A stretch of DNA of 64,000 nucleotides from Echinarachnius parma (Eukaryota > Echinodermata > Echinoidea > Clypeasteroida > Echinarachniidae): NCBI GenBank assembly GCA_037951105.1, contig JBAMJV010003041.1, positions 1 to 64,000 on the forward strand, given 5' to 3'. Under the pieces are notes generated by a model that did not search any database, had not been told where the DNA came from, and worked only from the letters and a program-made list of their open reading frames with translations. Position 1 is the first letter of the stretch. Each line of letters begins with the position of its first letter. A program made the translations under genes and the position numbers. Positions 35,101 to 45,631 of this stretch are shown piece after piece.

Positions 35101-36562
35101 GCAACGGGTGACGGCTGCGCTTTGCTGGAGGGAACGAACATCGGATGACCCTCAGGCAATGAATTGCGCCCCCCGTTGACGAAAGTCTGCAAACTTGTCT
35201 GCGTCATTGTCAGTCTATCTTGCTGCGCTGCAAGTTCTTTCTTTATTGGTTTCTGAACAGAGGTGATTTCTTGCGCCGTTCTCACTTCTGGAGTACTCTC
35301 TTCATCAGTGTCTGTTTCATCAGAACTCTCATTTTCAAAGTCCAGTGATTTTAGGTCTGGAATGCTTTCTGAGGATCCAGCCTTGGCTGCATGAGCGTGG
35401 CTTTTACAATGTTTGTAGAGATTGCTCTTTGTTTTGAAAGATATTCCACACGGTGTGCAGGGGTATGGTCGCTCACCAGTGTGCGATCGTATGTGCTTCT
35501 TCAACACACTCGGCTTCGAACACCTTCGTCCACAATAATTACAAACGTGCTTCCCTTGCTTCACACCTGACTGCCCGTCTACGTCACCGTTTTCTTTGGA
35601 GGCTGAAACTTTTTGCGGTAGGCTCTTCTCCAGCTCCAAATTATTGTTTATGTTTCGATTGTTTTCAGGATGCTTGTCAGAATTCTTCAAGTTTTCAGTG
35701 GCCACTTTCTGTGCATGGTCCACAAATTGCATCAATCGTGACTGGCTGATGTCTGGCTTGATGACAGCATTAGTTTGTTTGAACACGGAAGGGGGCGTTC
35801 GAGGTGCAATGATTGTATCGCCTACTGAAGACACTCCATGATGCTCTACAGCCAGACTGGTCATGCTCTTGAACTCCTGCCCGGTGATCTCCAGCAGAGC
35901 TTCCAGCGCTTGCTGCTTCAGGGCACCTTCCTCCTCGCTCTCCGAAGTCCTCAGTACTGATGCTTTCGCTTCTTTCTCGTCAATAACTAAATTATCGTGC
36001 AGGAGTTCTGTATTTGCTTCTGTCTTAACGCACACAGAATCATCCTTCAGTACTGATGCTTTGGTGTCTGCCTCCTTCCCAGAAGATGAGTGTCTCTGAC
36101 GACTCTTCTTTGGACTCCTTGGCAAAGTGTCTTTGGCAGTTTTAGTTGGCGACGCAGTCTTCCGCTCCTGGGAATCCTGCGACACAGACTTCCTGTCCTG
36201 CGACGCCCGTGACATGCGCGCCCGGCGCTCCTTTATGATATCATACTTGTCCTTGTAGATCACGTCAAAGACAGGGTCTGGAAGAATCTCTGCCACTTCC
36301 TGCTTTGGTTGAACCGTGAGGGTACCGATGTCCTCTGCTTCTCCTGTGATTTCCTGTGACTTGAGAGCAGACTCCTGTAACTGCAGGGCACCCAGAGTCT
36401 CTGGTTCACCTCGATGCTTCTCCCGCTGTGCTTTTGCTTCTCGTTTCTGTTTGACTCTGTCTGTGATCTTCACTTTCATGGCACTCTTGTACTTGGGTTT
36501 TTTGCCATGCTGTCGCCGGCCGGGGCGCTTCTGATCAGCTGTGATCCTGGCCAGGTCATCAT
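29106..36562 (-). CDS. HIVEP: Schnurri/HIVEP-family zinc-finger transcription factor, 3'-terminal giant exon
   Basis: The open frame encodes about 2,484 residues after a 3' splice site and ends at a TGA at 29106-29108. Seen in order: a basic N-terminal segment (KPKYKSAMKVK), a C2H2 pair at 35550-35390 with an acidic Ser-rich tail, an EAIVDD..VKPRR motif near 34520-34575, SVIQHT near 33515-33532, long Ser/Pro/Thr-rich low-complexity stretches, a conserved block at 31997-31706, the motif YVYVRGRGRGKYVC leading into a second C2H2 pair (31470-31308), a long acidic tract, and three more C2H2 fingers (29714-29408). The paired ZAS domains and YVYVRGRGRGK are hallmarks of HIVEP1-3 and Drosophila Schnurri, nuclear factors that bind kappaB-like sites and cooperate with BMP/Dpp SMADs. 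No Cys-rich central CCHC finger is seen. Codons upstream of 36562 are intronic. The first Met inside the exon is at 36479, but the true start probably lies in an upstream exon. There is one gene; the overlapping plus-strand ORFs are shadows. Confidence 0.94.
29178..29330 (-). repeat. 36-bp coding minisatellite near the HIVEP C-terminus
   Basis: The encoded 12-residue unit IAEEGSGGRSEQ occurs three times with small changes, plus a degenerate copy at the N-terminal side (IAEEGPGGESEQ). The 36-bp period is seen directly, with the same DNA phrase at 29197, 29233 and 29269. The frame is preserved, so copy-number change would alter protein length without frameshift. It lies after the finger triplet, 20-70 residues from the stop. 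Confidence 0.9.
29408..29714 (-). other. C-terminal triplet of C2H2 fingers (Schnurri-type)
   Basis: Three fingers are visible. Finger 1 runs from CTQCGESF to HARVH (C-X2-C-X12-H-X3-H). Finger 2 runs from CHDCAVTF to HERSEEH, and finger 3 from CKECAIAF to HLRSKGH (both C-X2-C-X12-H-X5-H). Drosophila Schnurri has a C-terminal finger triplet required to assemble with Mad/Medea on brinker silencers; the vertebrate HIVEPs I know end without one. A SMAD-linked role here is inference from position and number of fingers. Confidence 0.85.
31308..31470 (-). other. ZAS-C domain: second C2H2 pair with acidic tract
   Basis: The sequence [20 protein letters not shown] starts finger 1; the linker is THTDVRPFQC and finger 2 ends [20 protein letters not shown]. 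Upstream is YVYVRGRGRGK, diagnostic of the family. Downstream (about 31060-31260) is a dense Asp/Glu tract containing DEDSEEEEMDDG. Together they make the second ZAS domain. No intron interrupts it. Confidence 0.93.
31706..31997 (-). other. Conserved block preceding ZAS-C (W/C-rich module)
   Basis: The block includes FLYANISSRMKG, VTDCCTRQ, QQKDNHKLSMYSNW, SWKAYLGMYNSG and a final SSAWN. Vertebrate HIVEPs carry a recognisably similar unit upstream of the second ZAS domain, with a QxDxKxSxYxxW core and a following W or L..LNS segment. It is rich in Trp, Cys and Tyr inside otherwise disordered Ser/Pro sequence, so it is probably a small folded or binding module. The role is not known to me. Confidence 0.7.
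34515..34580 (-). other. Conserved HIVEP segment EAIVDD...VKPRR
   Basis: The encoded segment reads KLITQNEAIVDDSDLESVKP followed by RRPSFS. From memory of the family, vertebrate HIVEPs have a closely similar KLI..NEA.VD....SVKPRR.S.S segment between the first ZAS domain and the middle of the protein. Its function is not established as far as I know; a basic Ser-rich motif of this kind could be a phosphorylation or docking site (inference). Confidence 0.7.
35390..35550 (-). other. ZAS-N domain: first C2H2 zinc-finger pair
   Basis: Two adjacent C2H2 fingers are joined by a canonical TGERPYPC linker. Finger 1 is C-X2-C with KPSVLKKHIRSH. Finger 2 contains SFKTKSNLYKHCKSHAH. This pair is nearly invariant in HIVEP/Schnurri proteins and is the known kappaB-type DNA-binding module. 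It is followed by an acidic Ser-rich segment (ESSDETDTDEES), which completes the zinc finger-acidic-Ser/Thr (ZAS) layout. Confidence 0.93.
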
Positions 36563-36600
36563 CTGCAGCAAAATAGAAACAAAAAGTAAAGAAAATTGTG
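36561..36600 (-). other. 3' splice site opening the HIVEP giant exon
   Basis: Read on the minus strand, a pyrimidine-rich tract containing ctttactttttgtttc is followed by ttttgctgcag and then the exon sequence ATGATGACCTGG. The intron is phase 1: the G of a split Asp codon is supplied by the upstream exon. Before this point the frame encodes hydrophobic AT-rich intronic residues; after it, a basic hydrophilic protein. The change in composition supports the boundary. Confidence 0.8.
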
Positions 36601-36813
36601 ATTAGAAAAGTGGAACAATTACCATGATTATTTATAACTAAGTCAAGAAAGTAAGGAATAAGAAAATAAAGAAAGAGAATTGTAAAGTCATATAAATTTG
36701 TAAAAATATACTGGACTAAAATTACATTACTTTGTCGCTTGATGAAAGTAGCACACATCAAAATAGTAGTTACTCTGTTATTTCATTTCACACGCCCCCA
36801 TAATCATATCTTA

Positions 36814-36872
36814 CCCCCCCCCCCCCCCTCCCCCCCCCCCCCCCCTCCCCCCCCCCCCCCCCCCCCAATAAA
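36814..36872. repeat. Interrupted poly-C block (C15-C16-C20) ending in AATAAA
   Basis: 53 bp of C with two single T interruptions, then aataaagg. It sits about 250 bp inside the intron from the HIVEP splice acceptor; in the transcript sense (minus) it is a G-only run, a G-quadruplex candidate in the pre-mRNA. Confidence 0.85.
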
Positions 36873-38340
36873 GGAACAAAACCCTGACGTAATGGCTTCT
36901 CGGAATATACAAATCTGGGGCATGAACTAAGTTATTGTAATAACATAATTTCACACAAGGTGTCCACACATCGACGTTCTCTCTTCTTCTAGACTCGACG
37001 GCTGGCGATGCATCCAGCAGACAATACAGGAAGCAGAGACAAACATGACGACAAGCGGTTCGGGAAACAATTGATTTGGAACAACCCTGCTGAGTCATCA
37101 GCCCCCATTCATTTCTAAGCTACAATCATCAATGTACATATTAAATGATCACTGGATCACATATGAATATTCATGTCTGTGTCACATACATGTACAACCA
37201 TTGTAGTTCATCTCAAATACATTATGGATCATAGCCAAGGAAGAGGGGAGGGGGGGGGGGGGGGGGGGGTTAACCACTGGTAAACCCCCTTCCCAAACAA
37301 AATAATTCCTTCACTCCTGTGGTACTAATCAACTCCTATGAACATAGCAAAACAAATCCTCATATTCTAAGCTTATAAATGGAAACATACAAGAGTGTAT
37401 ATTCCTCTTACTTGCTATCTATAGATTCATTCTGGATAACATTCATTTTCAGTAGTGCTCACATGTGCATTCTAGGTCATAACTGACATAACCCTACGTC
37501 GATCTACACAGCATGTAATTAGGTTACAAAAGCAGCATGTATGCCTCTTACTTACTATATTACATTCATTTCTGGGTCACATACATGTACCGCCATTCAG
37601 TAGATCTATATCTCAATTCATTCTGGGTCATAGCATTACAAACACGGTGGCCTCGCAGTATGTCTCTAACCCCAATTCTCAGAGATGTTAAAGGCAGTTC
37701 GGATTCGTAAATCAGACGCGAGGTGCCATATTGTTAAAGCCTTGCGCATGGTGCGCTCAGTGTTATGTAGTGCGCACAAACCAGCCTATAGTTCAAAATG
37801 GGGATGCATGGTGTAACATCCCCATGCATGACAATTTCTGTAATGTTCACAGTTGTGTGACCCCTTTCCCTGGTACCATTACATTAGTGTGCAGGGTGCA
37901 GCACAGTTTGAACAGCGGACCCAACATTGCTTCTGGAATGATTGAATACTGACTGGTATGGGAAGATCCACCTTTTAACAAAAGTTTTCAACTTTGTGTG
38001 AAAAGGTAAACATTTGTTTACATTTTCAAGCATACAAATACATATATAGTAAATAGCCAAATCTTAATAAAAATGAGGATAACCAATTCTAAACAATACA
38101 CATTTTGAGCAACAAAAGAAGAAAACTCAGGAACTCCCAATTTGATTTTTGTTTGCATCCAAAGTGTTTTGGGCTTTCTTTTGCTGGAAGTTCAATAAAA
38201 AAAAAAAAAAGATTATAACTACGGATCGATCTACTACATCAGCTTTGAGGGGGGAAAAAGTAGCTCGAGTTCACATGATGTTGACTGCTAGGCAGTTGAG
38301 ACAGTGTGTTACCCTTTTTACTCCAAGTTGTGCTAAAAAT
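36873..38340. other. Intronic or 5' DNA with tcattctgggtcat repeats
   Basis: Words of the form cattctgggtcatag and cacatacatgtac recur around 37180, 37470, 37570 and 37620, a diverged local repeat. G20 lies at 37250-37269. A hairpin around ggggatgcatgg lies near 37800-37827. No exon recognised. Confidence 0.45.
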
Positions 38341-38439
38341 ATACATTCTCCTGTCCAATGGATTATTTCCCCCTCCCTGTTTCTAAGTCAGGTGCCTGTC
38401 ACTAGTATTCCCCACAAAATTGCTACTCTTAATATTCGA

Positions 38440-38960
38440 CCTCTTTATATTGGTAGCGTCAATATTCTGGTTTAATTCTGGATTATATCGCAAGTCTAGT
38501 CAGATACGCAAGACTTTTTGATGCCTCCATATGACATGACAGCCAGCCTTTTCTGTTACACCCAAACTTAAACTTAAGGGAAAGCCCACGCTTGTGGTCT
38601 ATGCTTCTTCTTGAATATGATAGCTAAATCTTCACTAGAAAAATCTCAATAGTGTGGCTTGGTTTTGGAGGTTTGCTCCATTTTGGGATTATTTCACAAA
38701 TCATGAGACCAATTTGTACTACCCTATGGTATGACAGCCTGTCAAATCTGTTACTCCCAAGCTTCTAAGTTCATTTAGGTTGATAATGAGATAGTCACTA
38801 CAAAAACTCTCAATATTGGGATTTGGTTTTGGTGTGCCCCATGTTTGGATTATTTCTAAGATAAGTCTAGTCAGATTCACAAGACTTGTTGATGCCCCAC
38901 ATGACATGACAGCCACCCTTTTATGTTACACCCAATGAAAGCCCAAGCTCTTTGCTGAAC
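38440..38960 (+). repeat. ~185-bp tandem repeat, three units
   Basis: atgacagcc at 38536, 38731 and 38906, followed by ctttt(c/a)tgttacaccc and preceded by aatattctggtttaattctg or aatattgggatttggttttg. Units 1 and 3 are closer to each other than to unit 2. Confidence 0.75.
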
Positions 38961-39534
38961 TTCTATCTCTAATCATTGAAGTTATTGAACTACAGATTAG
39001 TGATTTACTTTATCGAAGATTGATGCACAAAGTAAAACCTGTCAAAGTACATTGAAAAAATTATAAACTTTGAAAATTATTTTCTCTAAAAATATATACA
39101 GATGACTTTAAATCCTCCTCTTATAGACTACAAAGGTAAGGAAGAACTACAAATTTGGCCAATATTATGTCTTCACCAGACTACAAACCATTATCAATCA
39201 AAGTTATGTTACAATCAATGTGTGGATGTATGATCATGATGTGTAGTGATGCTGAAGGACTATATACAACTATTCATTGTCACCATAACATTGCCATTTT
39301 GAAATGTGAGTACTACTACAGAGATGAACCCAACGTAGTCGAGTCAGACATTAACCCTCCCTAACCTTCACAACCCTATCAATACAAACAGGAACAAAAG
39401 TGTTCAATTACTAAATGCCCTTTTCATTGCTTGGCCTTGCAGATGTTAGTCCTCTCATTAGCATGGGCTTGATATTGACTCTGGTCCACTGGTCCACTGG
39501 TCCCAGGCCCTCCAAAAAATGAGCTTTGGGCCAC

Positions 39535-39777
39535 CATATGTGACCGGCTATAGCAAAACCCTGTACTTGTCGGTAAAAATCAAAATGTAGATTTCCACAT
39601 CATTCGAAAGGCCTCATCACAAGCTTTCATTTGATGCTTTGTTCTAGCAAATTGGTCAATAATTGGCAAAGATATGATTGTTTCAATTTTACATACATTA
39701 TGGGAACTTAAAATGCCCATTTTCTTCAAAACATAATTACCGACAAGTGCAGGGTTTTGCTATAGCCGGTCACATAT
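39535..39777. mobile_element. MITE with 41-bp ATATGTGACCGGCTATAG inverted ends
   Basis: The left end atatgtgaccggctatagca and the following aaaaccctgtacttgtcggt are matched by the right end with one mismatch over about 41 bp. The interior is AT-rich, ~160 bp. A 1.1-kb element at 54031-55128 shares the first ~14 bp of the terminus. No clear TSD. Confidence 0.85.
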
Positions 39778-40240
39778 TTCTCTACTGCTAAATTGTTACT
39801 TTTCCTCTTGGAAACCAACATTATTAACTGACTTTTTAATATTTCCTTTGTATGGGAATACATTCTTGTTTCACTTCACCAGAATTTCTACCTTTTAATT
39901 ATATATTACAGTAATAATTCAATGATCCATCTCAGCTTGGTATCAAAGGGTTTACATACCTTGAAGCATAGTGGATGGGCACGGTATGTAATATTGAGTT
40001 ATTAACAAGAGTTACGGTTCTACGAAATTCAGTATATAGAGGAATGCTTAGTACATGTTTGAGTCGCTGTAAAAACATACTAAAAGCACTCTAGGGTGGG
40101 GATCAACTAGCTATACTATAGTGGATGTCGGGGGAATTAACAACCGTTCTAAGAACATAATCCTGGAGTGGCTATGACTCCCCTCCCAAAAGAAAAGAGC
40201 ATCACATGACAGTCTATAGCCATTATAAGGATCAGCCGAA

Positions 40241-41100
40241 TCTATCACCTCCAGTGGCGTAGCAGGAGTGAACCCAAACAGGGGGCAAGACTCTTGCACC
40301 CCTATTCTTAGACCGATGACACCCCTCTCACAAAAGCATCTCACGACAGTCTACAGGGACAGGGATCAGCAGAATCTATCACATCTAGTGGCATAGCAGG
40401 AGTGAACCCAAACAGGGGGCAAGACTCTTACACCCCTATTCTTAGACCGATGACACCCCTCTCACAAAAGCATCTCAGGACAGTCTACAGGGACAGGGAT
40501 CAGCAGAATCTATCACATCTAGTGGCATAGCAGGAGTGAACCCAAACAGGGGGCAAGACTCTTGCACCCCTAGTCTTAGACCAATGACACCCCTCTCACG
40601 ACAGTCTACAGGGATGGGGATCAGCAGAATCTATCACATCTAGTGGCATAGCAAGAGTGGACCCAAACAGGGGGCATGACTCTTGCACCCCTATTCTTAG
40701 ACCAATGACACCCCTCTCACGACAGTCTACAGGGATGGGGATCAGCAGAATCTATCACATCTAGTGGCATAGCAGGAGTGGACCCAAACAGGGGCACAAC
40801 GCTACCTATGCTAGGGGAGGGGGGGGGGGGGAGACCTTGTGCTCCCCTTTTCTAAGACAGATGACTCCCCTCTCACGAGAGCCTCACATGAAAGTCTATA
40901 GGGATGGGGATCAGTGGCGTAGCAAGAGTAGACCCACAGAGGTCCAAAGTTTCCTATGATGGGGGGGGGGGGGGGGGGGGGGCGACTATTTCCCCCCTAT
41001 TTTAAGACCATAATCCCAGGGTGTCGATGACTCCCCTCCCTAGAGAGCATCATATGACAAGTCTGGGGATAGGGGATTACTCCCTGGTTAGCGGCACCCG
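40241..41100 (+). repeat. 121/134-bp tandem array of a gtggcgtagcaggag repeat
   Basis: tctatcac recurs at 40241, 40375, 40509, 40630 and 40751 (134, 134, 121, 121 bp). The 13-bp difference is one segment (caaaagcatctca) absent from later units. Each unit has agtggc(g/a)tagcaggagtg, an aacagggggc G5 run and cttgcacccctattctt. Two more diverged units (to ~41100) have the G run expanded to G13 (40819-40831) and G22 (40961-40982). Confidence 0.9.
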
Positions 41101-42820
41101 ATACTCTTTAGCCCAATCCATCATCTCAAGGGGCGTAGCCCTGCTCATCCACTATCGGAGGGGGACGGGGAGGAGGGTGTGGAGGGATGAGAAGTAAAGG
41201 GAAATGTGAGGTATGACGATAGCAAATTGAGCAAAAACAAGGGAGTTAAACAGTGGCCCAAAATACACATGGCATAATGAATTAATTACATCAATTTTTT
41301 CTCCCACAATGGGGCACAGCAAGAGGGACAAGATGATCTTTAAGGGGGGGGGGGGGGGGGTGCAAGGTTCCCCCCCCTCCTCCCCCTCCAACTTAGCTAC
41401 ACCACAGAATCCATCACCCCAACGATCCCCTGGCTAAGAAAACTTGCAGCAGTCGTTTGGAAGCGTGGCTTAGCGATTTAGGAGCTATTCTTGGCTGGTT
41501 GGAAGCGTCGGGTTCCCCGTCTCACAGATGCATGATTAACGATCTAAGACATAGCGAGACACAGCCTTATACTACAGGCTATACATAATATACGCTAGTT
41601 GGCCCACGTGTATGTGTGCAACATACTATTAACAGATATTTTGTTAAAGTGATCCATTATCTTTATAAGGTTGTTCCAAAGTGATATTTAATACTTCAAT
41701 TATATACCAATAAGTCCAATATAATTGTAAGATTCTTATGAATGATATGCGACTACAATTAGAAAGTGTTTTGTAACGCTTTTCATTCAATCATATCTGG
41801 AAAATCTCCTATTACCATAAGCCAAACAACAAGGGAAATGTGAAACGTCCAAGTAATTATGGTTGAATTTGACTTTAAGTTAATGGATCACTTCAAAACA
41901 TATTTGGTTAAACCTGTTTTAAGGTGTGTAGGCTTCAATATGCATGAAGTGCTCGCAAGGTTGTTGTTTTTTAACATTAATTATCTTCTTTTGCAGCAAA
42001 CATTTGATTTTAGTTTAGCCTGTGATAATATAAGTAATCCTTTCCTAAAGCTTTAGAATTTCATTATTCTTATTTTCTTACTAGAGCCTTTTACGTTCAC
42101 AAATGATTACAGATCACTTTAAAGTCTTCCATCTGTGTGTGGCCTATTTTCTAACATAATATTTAGGCAAACTAATTACCACCTAGTTAGCAGACAAGGC
42201 CTAGTTGTTCTATATATATTATGATATGAAAACATAAATCATAACAGAAATAAATGTTAACCCCTTTGATACAAGTACCCTCTATAATCTAGACACAGAC
42301 ATCAGTGTACTGTCATGGCCTCCCTATATCAGCTTAAGATGTTTGTGGAGTTGATGGTCTATTAAATAATGTATGTTTGGGCACGGTTGTTTATTCTGTT
42401 CTTTTTTAAATGTTGTATTCATAACTTCACTACAACTAGTCAAAATGCAGTAAAACCGTGTACTAAACAATGGCCAGTCAGCTTGAGGCTGAGCCAATGC
42501 AGGAATAATTTTTTTTTATTTTAGGGGGCTACTTTTTCAATCTGATGGATATCACAAAATATTTAACATAATACCCTATGGTAATTTTAGGGGCTACCTA
42601 CTGAACTTAGGGGGCAAAATCACTCTCAGCCCCCATATATTTCCTACCCTGGCTTGAGCGAGGCTAGTGATGGTCTACTTTACACAAATTCAATTATTTA
42701 AGATTAGGCATGGCAGTTAGGAATGTCATAATATTAAGAACCATATATGTACAAGAAATATTATGTTCAGGGGTTGATGTACATAACAAAGTGTATTTTC
42801 AAAGTAAGAACTACTGAAAT
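41101..42820. other. AT-rich DNA, no gene seen
   Basis: G17 at 41344-41360 next to a c-rich run, the end of the gtggcgta-type repeats (aaggggcgtagccctg near 41130). From 41400 on nothing is recognised except a ggggctac-containing repeat fragment at 42530-42640. Confidence 0.4.
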
Positions 42821-42821
42821 A

Positions 42822-43583
42822 TTAAAGGGATCTAGAAACATTGTCCAAATCCACAAAACTTAATGGGGACCACAGGCAAAGAACAACACATTATTATGTT
42901 TTGGTACCGTTTTGTGATATCAAAGGGTTGAGTAATTCATAAACCAAGCAATTAATTTCCACCACTTACGGGCCAACCATTTGCGAGTGCGCCAATGCAG
43001 CTATTCACGAGCACGTTTGTAAACAATAGATTCGCGGGCGAATCGTTCGCTCTGCACGCATTGCAATTCACCGCACACATAGCAGTCTGCGTAATTCAGA
43101 CCGCATGAACGCATGCTTTAGAATGGTGATGCGTTTCCAATTTTTTTTTTCTTCTTTCGGGAAACATATTTTTGTGAACTTGTTGATGGAATGGAATGCT
43201 AAATATGTTACCTTTCTTTAATAAGAATATTATTTTTGGGTGGTGGTACCCTTTAATTAGAAATCGAATGTATCCGTATTACCAATGGAAGCATAGAATT
43301 GGTTTGGGTTTTTCAAATTTTCCTTTCGTAAAAAAGGAATTTACAATTGGAGTGTTCGATTTTTAACTATCCACTGGATAGTCATAACTGTGTACTAAGT
43401 CAGTGCAATGAGTTAGGGAATATCACTTTGTATTTTTACTCATTACTCAGCCATATAACATCAATTTAACGTGAAATGTTCACACAATACCCAGTAGACA
43501 TATGAGATAACAACAATATACATTGTATCAACCATTCATCATTTTCTGCACATCATGCCAACAAAGTTACTTGATCCCTTTAA
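42822..43583 (-). mobile_element. TTAA element copy 3 with nested ~380-bp insert
   Basis: TTAAAGGGATCTAGAAACAT at 42822 and cttgatccctttaa ending 43583 bound the copy in reverse orientation. About 42860-43250 does not match other copies; it contains a CpG-bearing patch and ends near ggtaccctttaatt, so a second element is probably nested. From 43300 the match to the family resumes (tttttcaaattttcctttcg on). Confidence 0.65.
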
Positions 43584-44008
43584 CTTTAAGGCCTGTGCTC
43601 CATATTGAGAGATCAAGGGGGCTAATTGATTGATCAATCTGCTGTCACATGAGACGGAATCTCCTCTTGACATTTGCACTTCAATCACTTCCCACACGCT
43701 TCCCCCGATTTATCATTTTCCCCTCAAATATAATAATTTTGTTTGCCTATTTTCTCTACGATATTCCTCCTCCCGCCCACCTATATACATGTACTTACAG
43801 ACACATGCATAACCTTACAAAATGTCTGCCCCACAACCTTCGAGAAAGTCCGCCAAATTTTGAAACTTCCTCGTCTCGACTTCCTGATTTCGTGGCCGGA
43901 TCTTGGGCAATTTTACGGCTTGTGGAGAGATGTTAATACAAGAAAACCACTCATCTCTCACCACCGCAACATGAAGGCATTATAGAGTGGTGAAGTGTGA
44001 TGTCATAA

Positions 44009-44374
44009 ATGATGTCATAAATATTCCTTTAAGAATTTTCAAATTTGGACTTCATTTTCAGAAAGAGCATAACAAATAATGTCCAAATACCAAAAATCAA
44101 AGGAATAGGTTACATATTGGCTGAGCTATGCCCATCCGAATGATTTTTTTTGTCAATGGGCAATCAGTGTTATAGCGCACTGGTTCATAAATTTATGAAC
44201 CAGTGCACTATAACACTGATTGCTCATTGAAGTAAAATTCATTTGGACGGGCATATCTCAACCAATACGTAACCTATCGCTTTGATTTTCGGTATTTGGA
44301 CATTATTTGTTATGCTCTTTCTGAAACTGAAGTCCAAATTTGAAAATTCTAAAAAAGTGTTTTTATGACGTCAT
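44009..44374. mobile_element. Near-perfect 366-bp palindrome with no spacer
   Basis: Symmetric about 44191/44192 (gttcataaatttatgaac). Outer landmarks: ttcaaatttggacttcattt (left) against aagtccaaatttgaaa (right); taacaaataatgtccaaata against its complement; caatcagtgttatagcgcac against gtgcactataacactgattg. Mismatches accumulate outward. A MITE made only of arms, or an inverted duplication. Confidence 0.85.
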
Positions 44375-45200
44375 GGCTTCTGTACTCTATAGGACTCAAA
44401 ACTAATTAGGCCCCATATTCATGAAACCTGCTAGCTCCATATTCATGAAACCCGCTAGCTTAGTTCCTTGATAAGCGTTTTTTTTTATATGCAATTTATT
44501 GTGCAACAAACAGTTTTCCTAGTCCCCAAATAGGGTCAACTGGGTAAGCCTTTGGTGCCCACTAAGTTAACATTCGTAAGCAACTAAAAGATCTTGCGTA
44601 TAAATCTTAGCCACGTCATCCAAAATAGACTTAGCAAGGAACTAAGCTAGCGGGCTTTCATTAATATGGGCCCTGGCAACTAAAAAATTAACTTATTTAT
44701 TCTGGCCCTCCGCCACTAAACATGAGCTTCGGACCACTACATTTCTCTGCAGTTGCCAACTTTTACTAACCCGACAAGACAACCAAAATTAAGCCTTAAT
44801 ATAAAAGATTGTCACTGTTTAGGGCAGGCACCAAAGTCTTGCTTTGGGCCCATCAACATGTTTAAAATCTTGATTTTACTTGCCCGACATGGCTACTGGT
44901 GGGGAAAATGGGTATTAATTTCACTTAAGTTCACATTAATGAAATTAAAAAGGAAGTAAAGTGTGGAGACGTTCTAGTTACTTGCTTTTCTTAGAACAAT
45001 CCAGACACAAATTCATTGCGCTTTTATTTCTCAACAAAAACCATGTTTGCTTTTGCCAATCTCATTTCTTATAAATGTATTTCAGTATAAGGATCTTAGG
45101 CATTGGCCCCATTTCAATCACACTCCCATAATGCTTCATGGCCCCGGGGAGCCGCAAATAAATCGAATAAGATAACTTCTTAAACAATATCACCGAGCTA
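44375..45200. other. AT-rich DNA with repeat fragments
   Basis: A short direct repeat, atattcatgaaaccygctagct, is doubled at 44419 and 44441. At 44640-44670 actaagctagcgggctttca is an inverted form, so 44410-44675 may be one more inverted-repeat element. No gene. Confidence 0.5.
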
Positions 45201-45631
45201 GAATAATGGCTTAAATTGACAATAAATTAGCACAGATAAGTGACAACTCTACGCTCAACAGTTCTTCCAAATTGTAGCCAAAAACAAATCCTCAAATAGC
45301 CCTTCCAGAACTTCAAACCTATACATGTATATTTGATTGAAGGTTTATACACAGTATATGGAAATGTTTGAATTTATTAGCACAGATAAATGATAGCTCA
45401 AAGCTTGGCAGTTCCTCCAGATTATAGCCAGAAACAAAACCTTCAAGTATAGCCTTTTCAGAACTTCATTATGTTTATTGAAGGTATTTATTGTTTTAAG
45501 TTTAAATTCAAATTGACAATAAATTAACACAGATAACTGCCAGCTCTAGGCTCAACCGTTCCTCCAAATTGTAGCCAAAAACAAAACCTCAAATAGCCTT
45601 TCCAGAACTTCAAACCTAAATTTTATTGAAG

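Noticed and set aside
29080-36534. Many plus-strand frames of 60-186 aa across the HIVEP exon
   Set aside because: They are antisense shadows of the Ser/Pro-rich coding sequence; the minus strand carries the recognisable domains.
36563-36761. N-terminal 67 residues of the open frame, with Met at 36761
   Set aside because: The sequence is AT-rich, hydrophobic and ends at a good 3' splice site; it is intron read-through and not protein.
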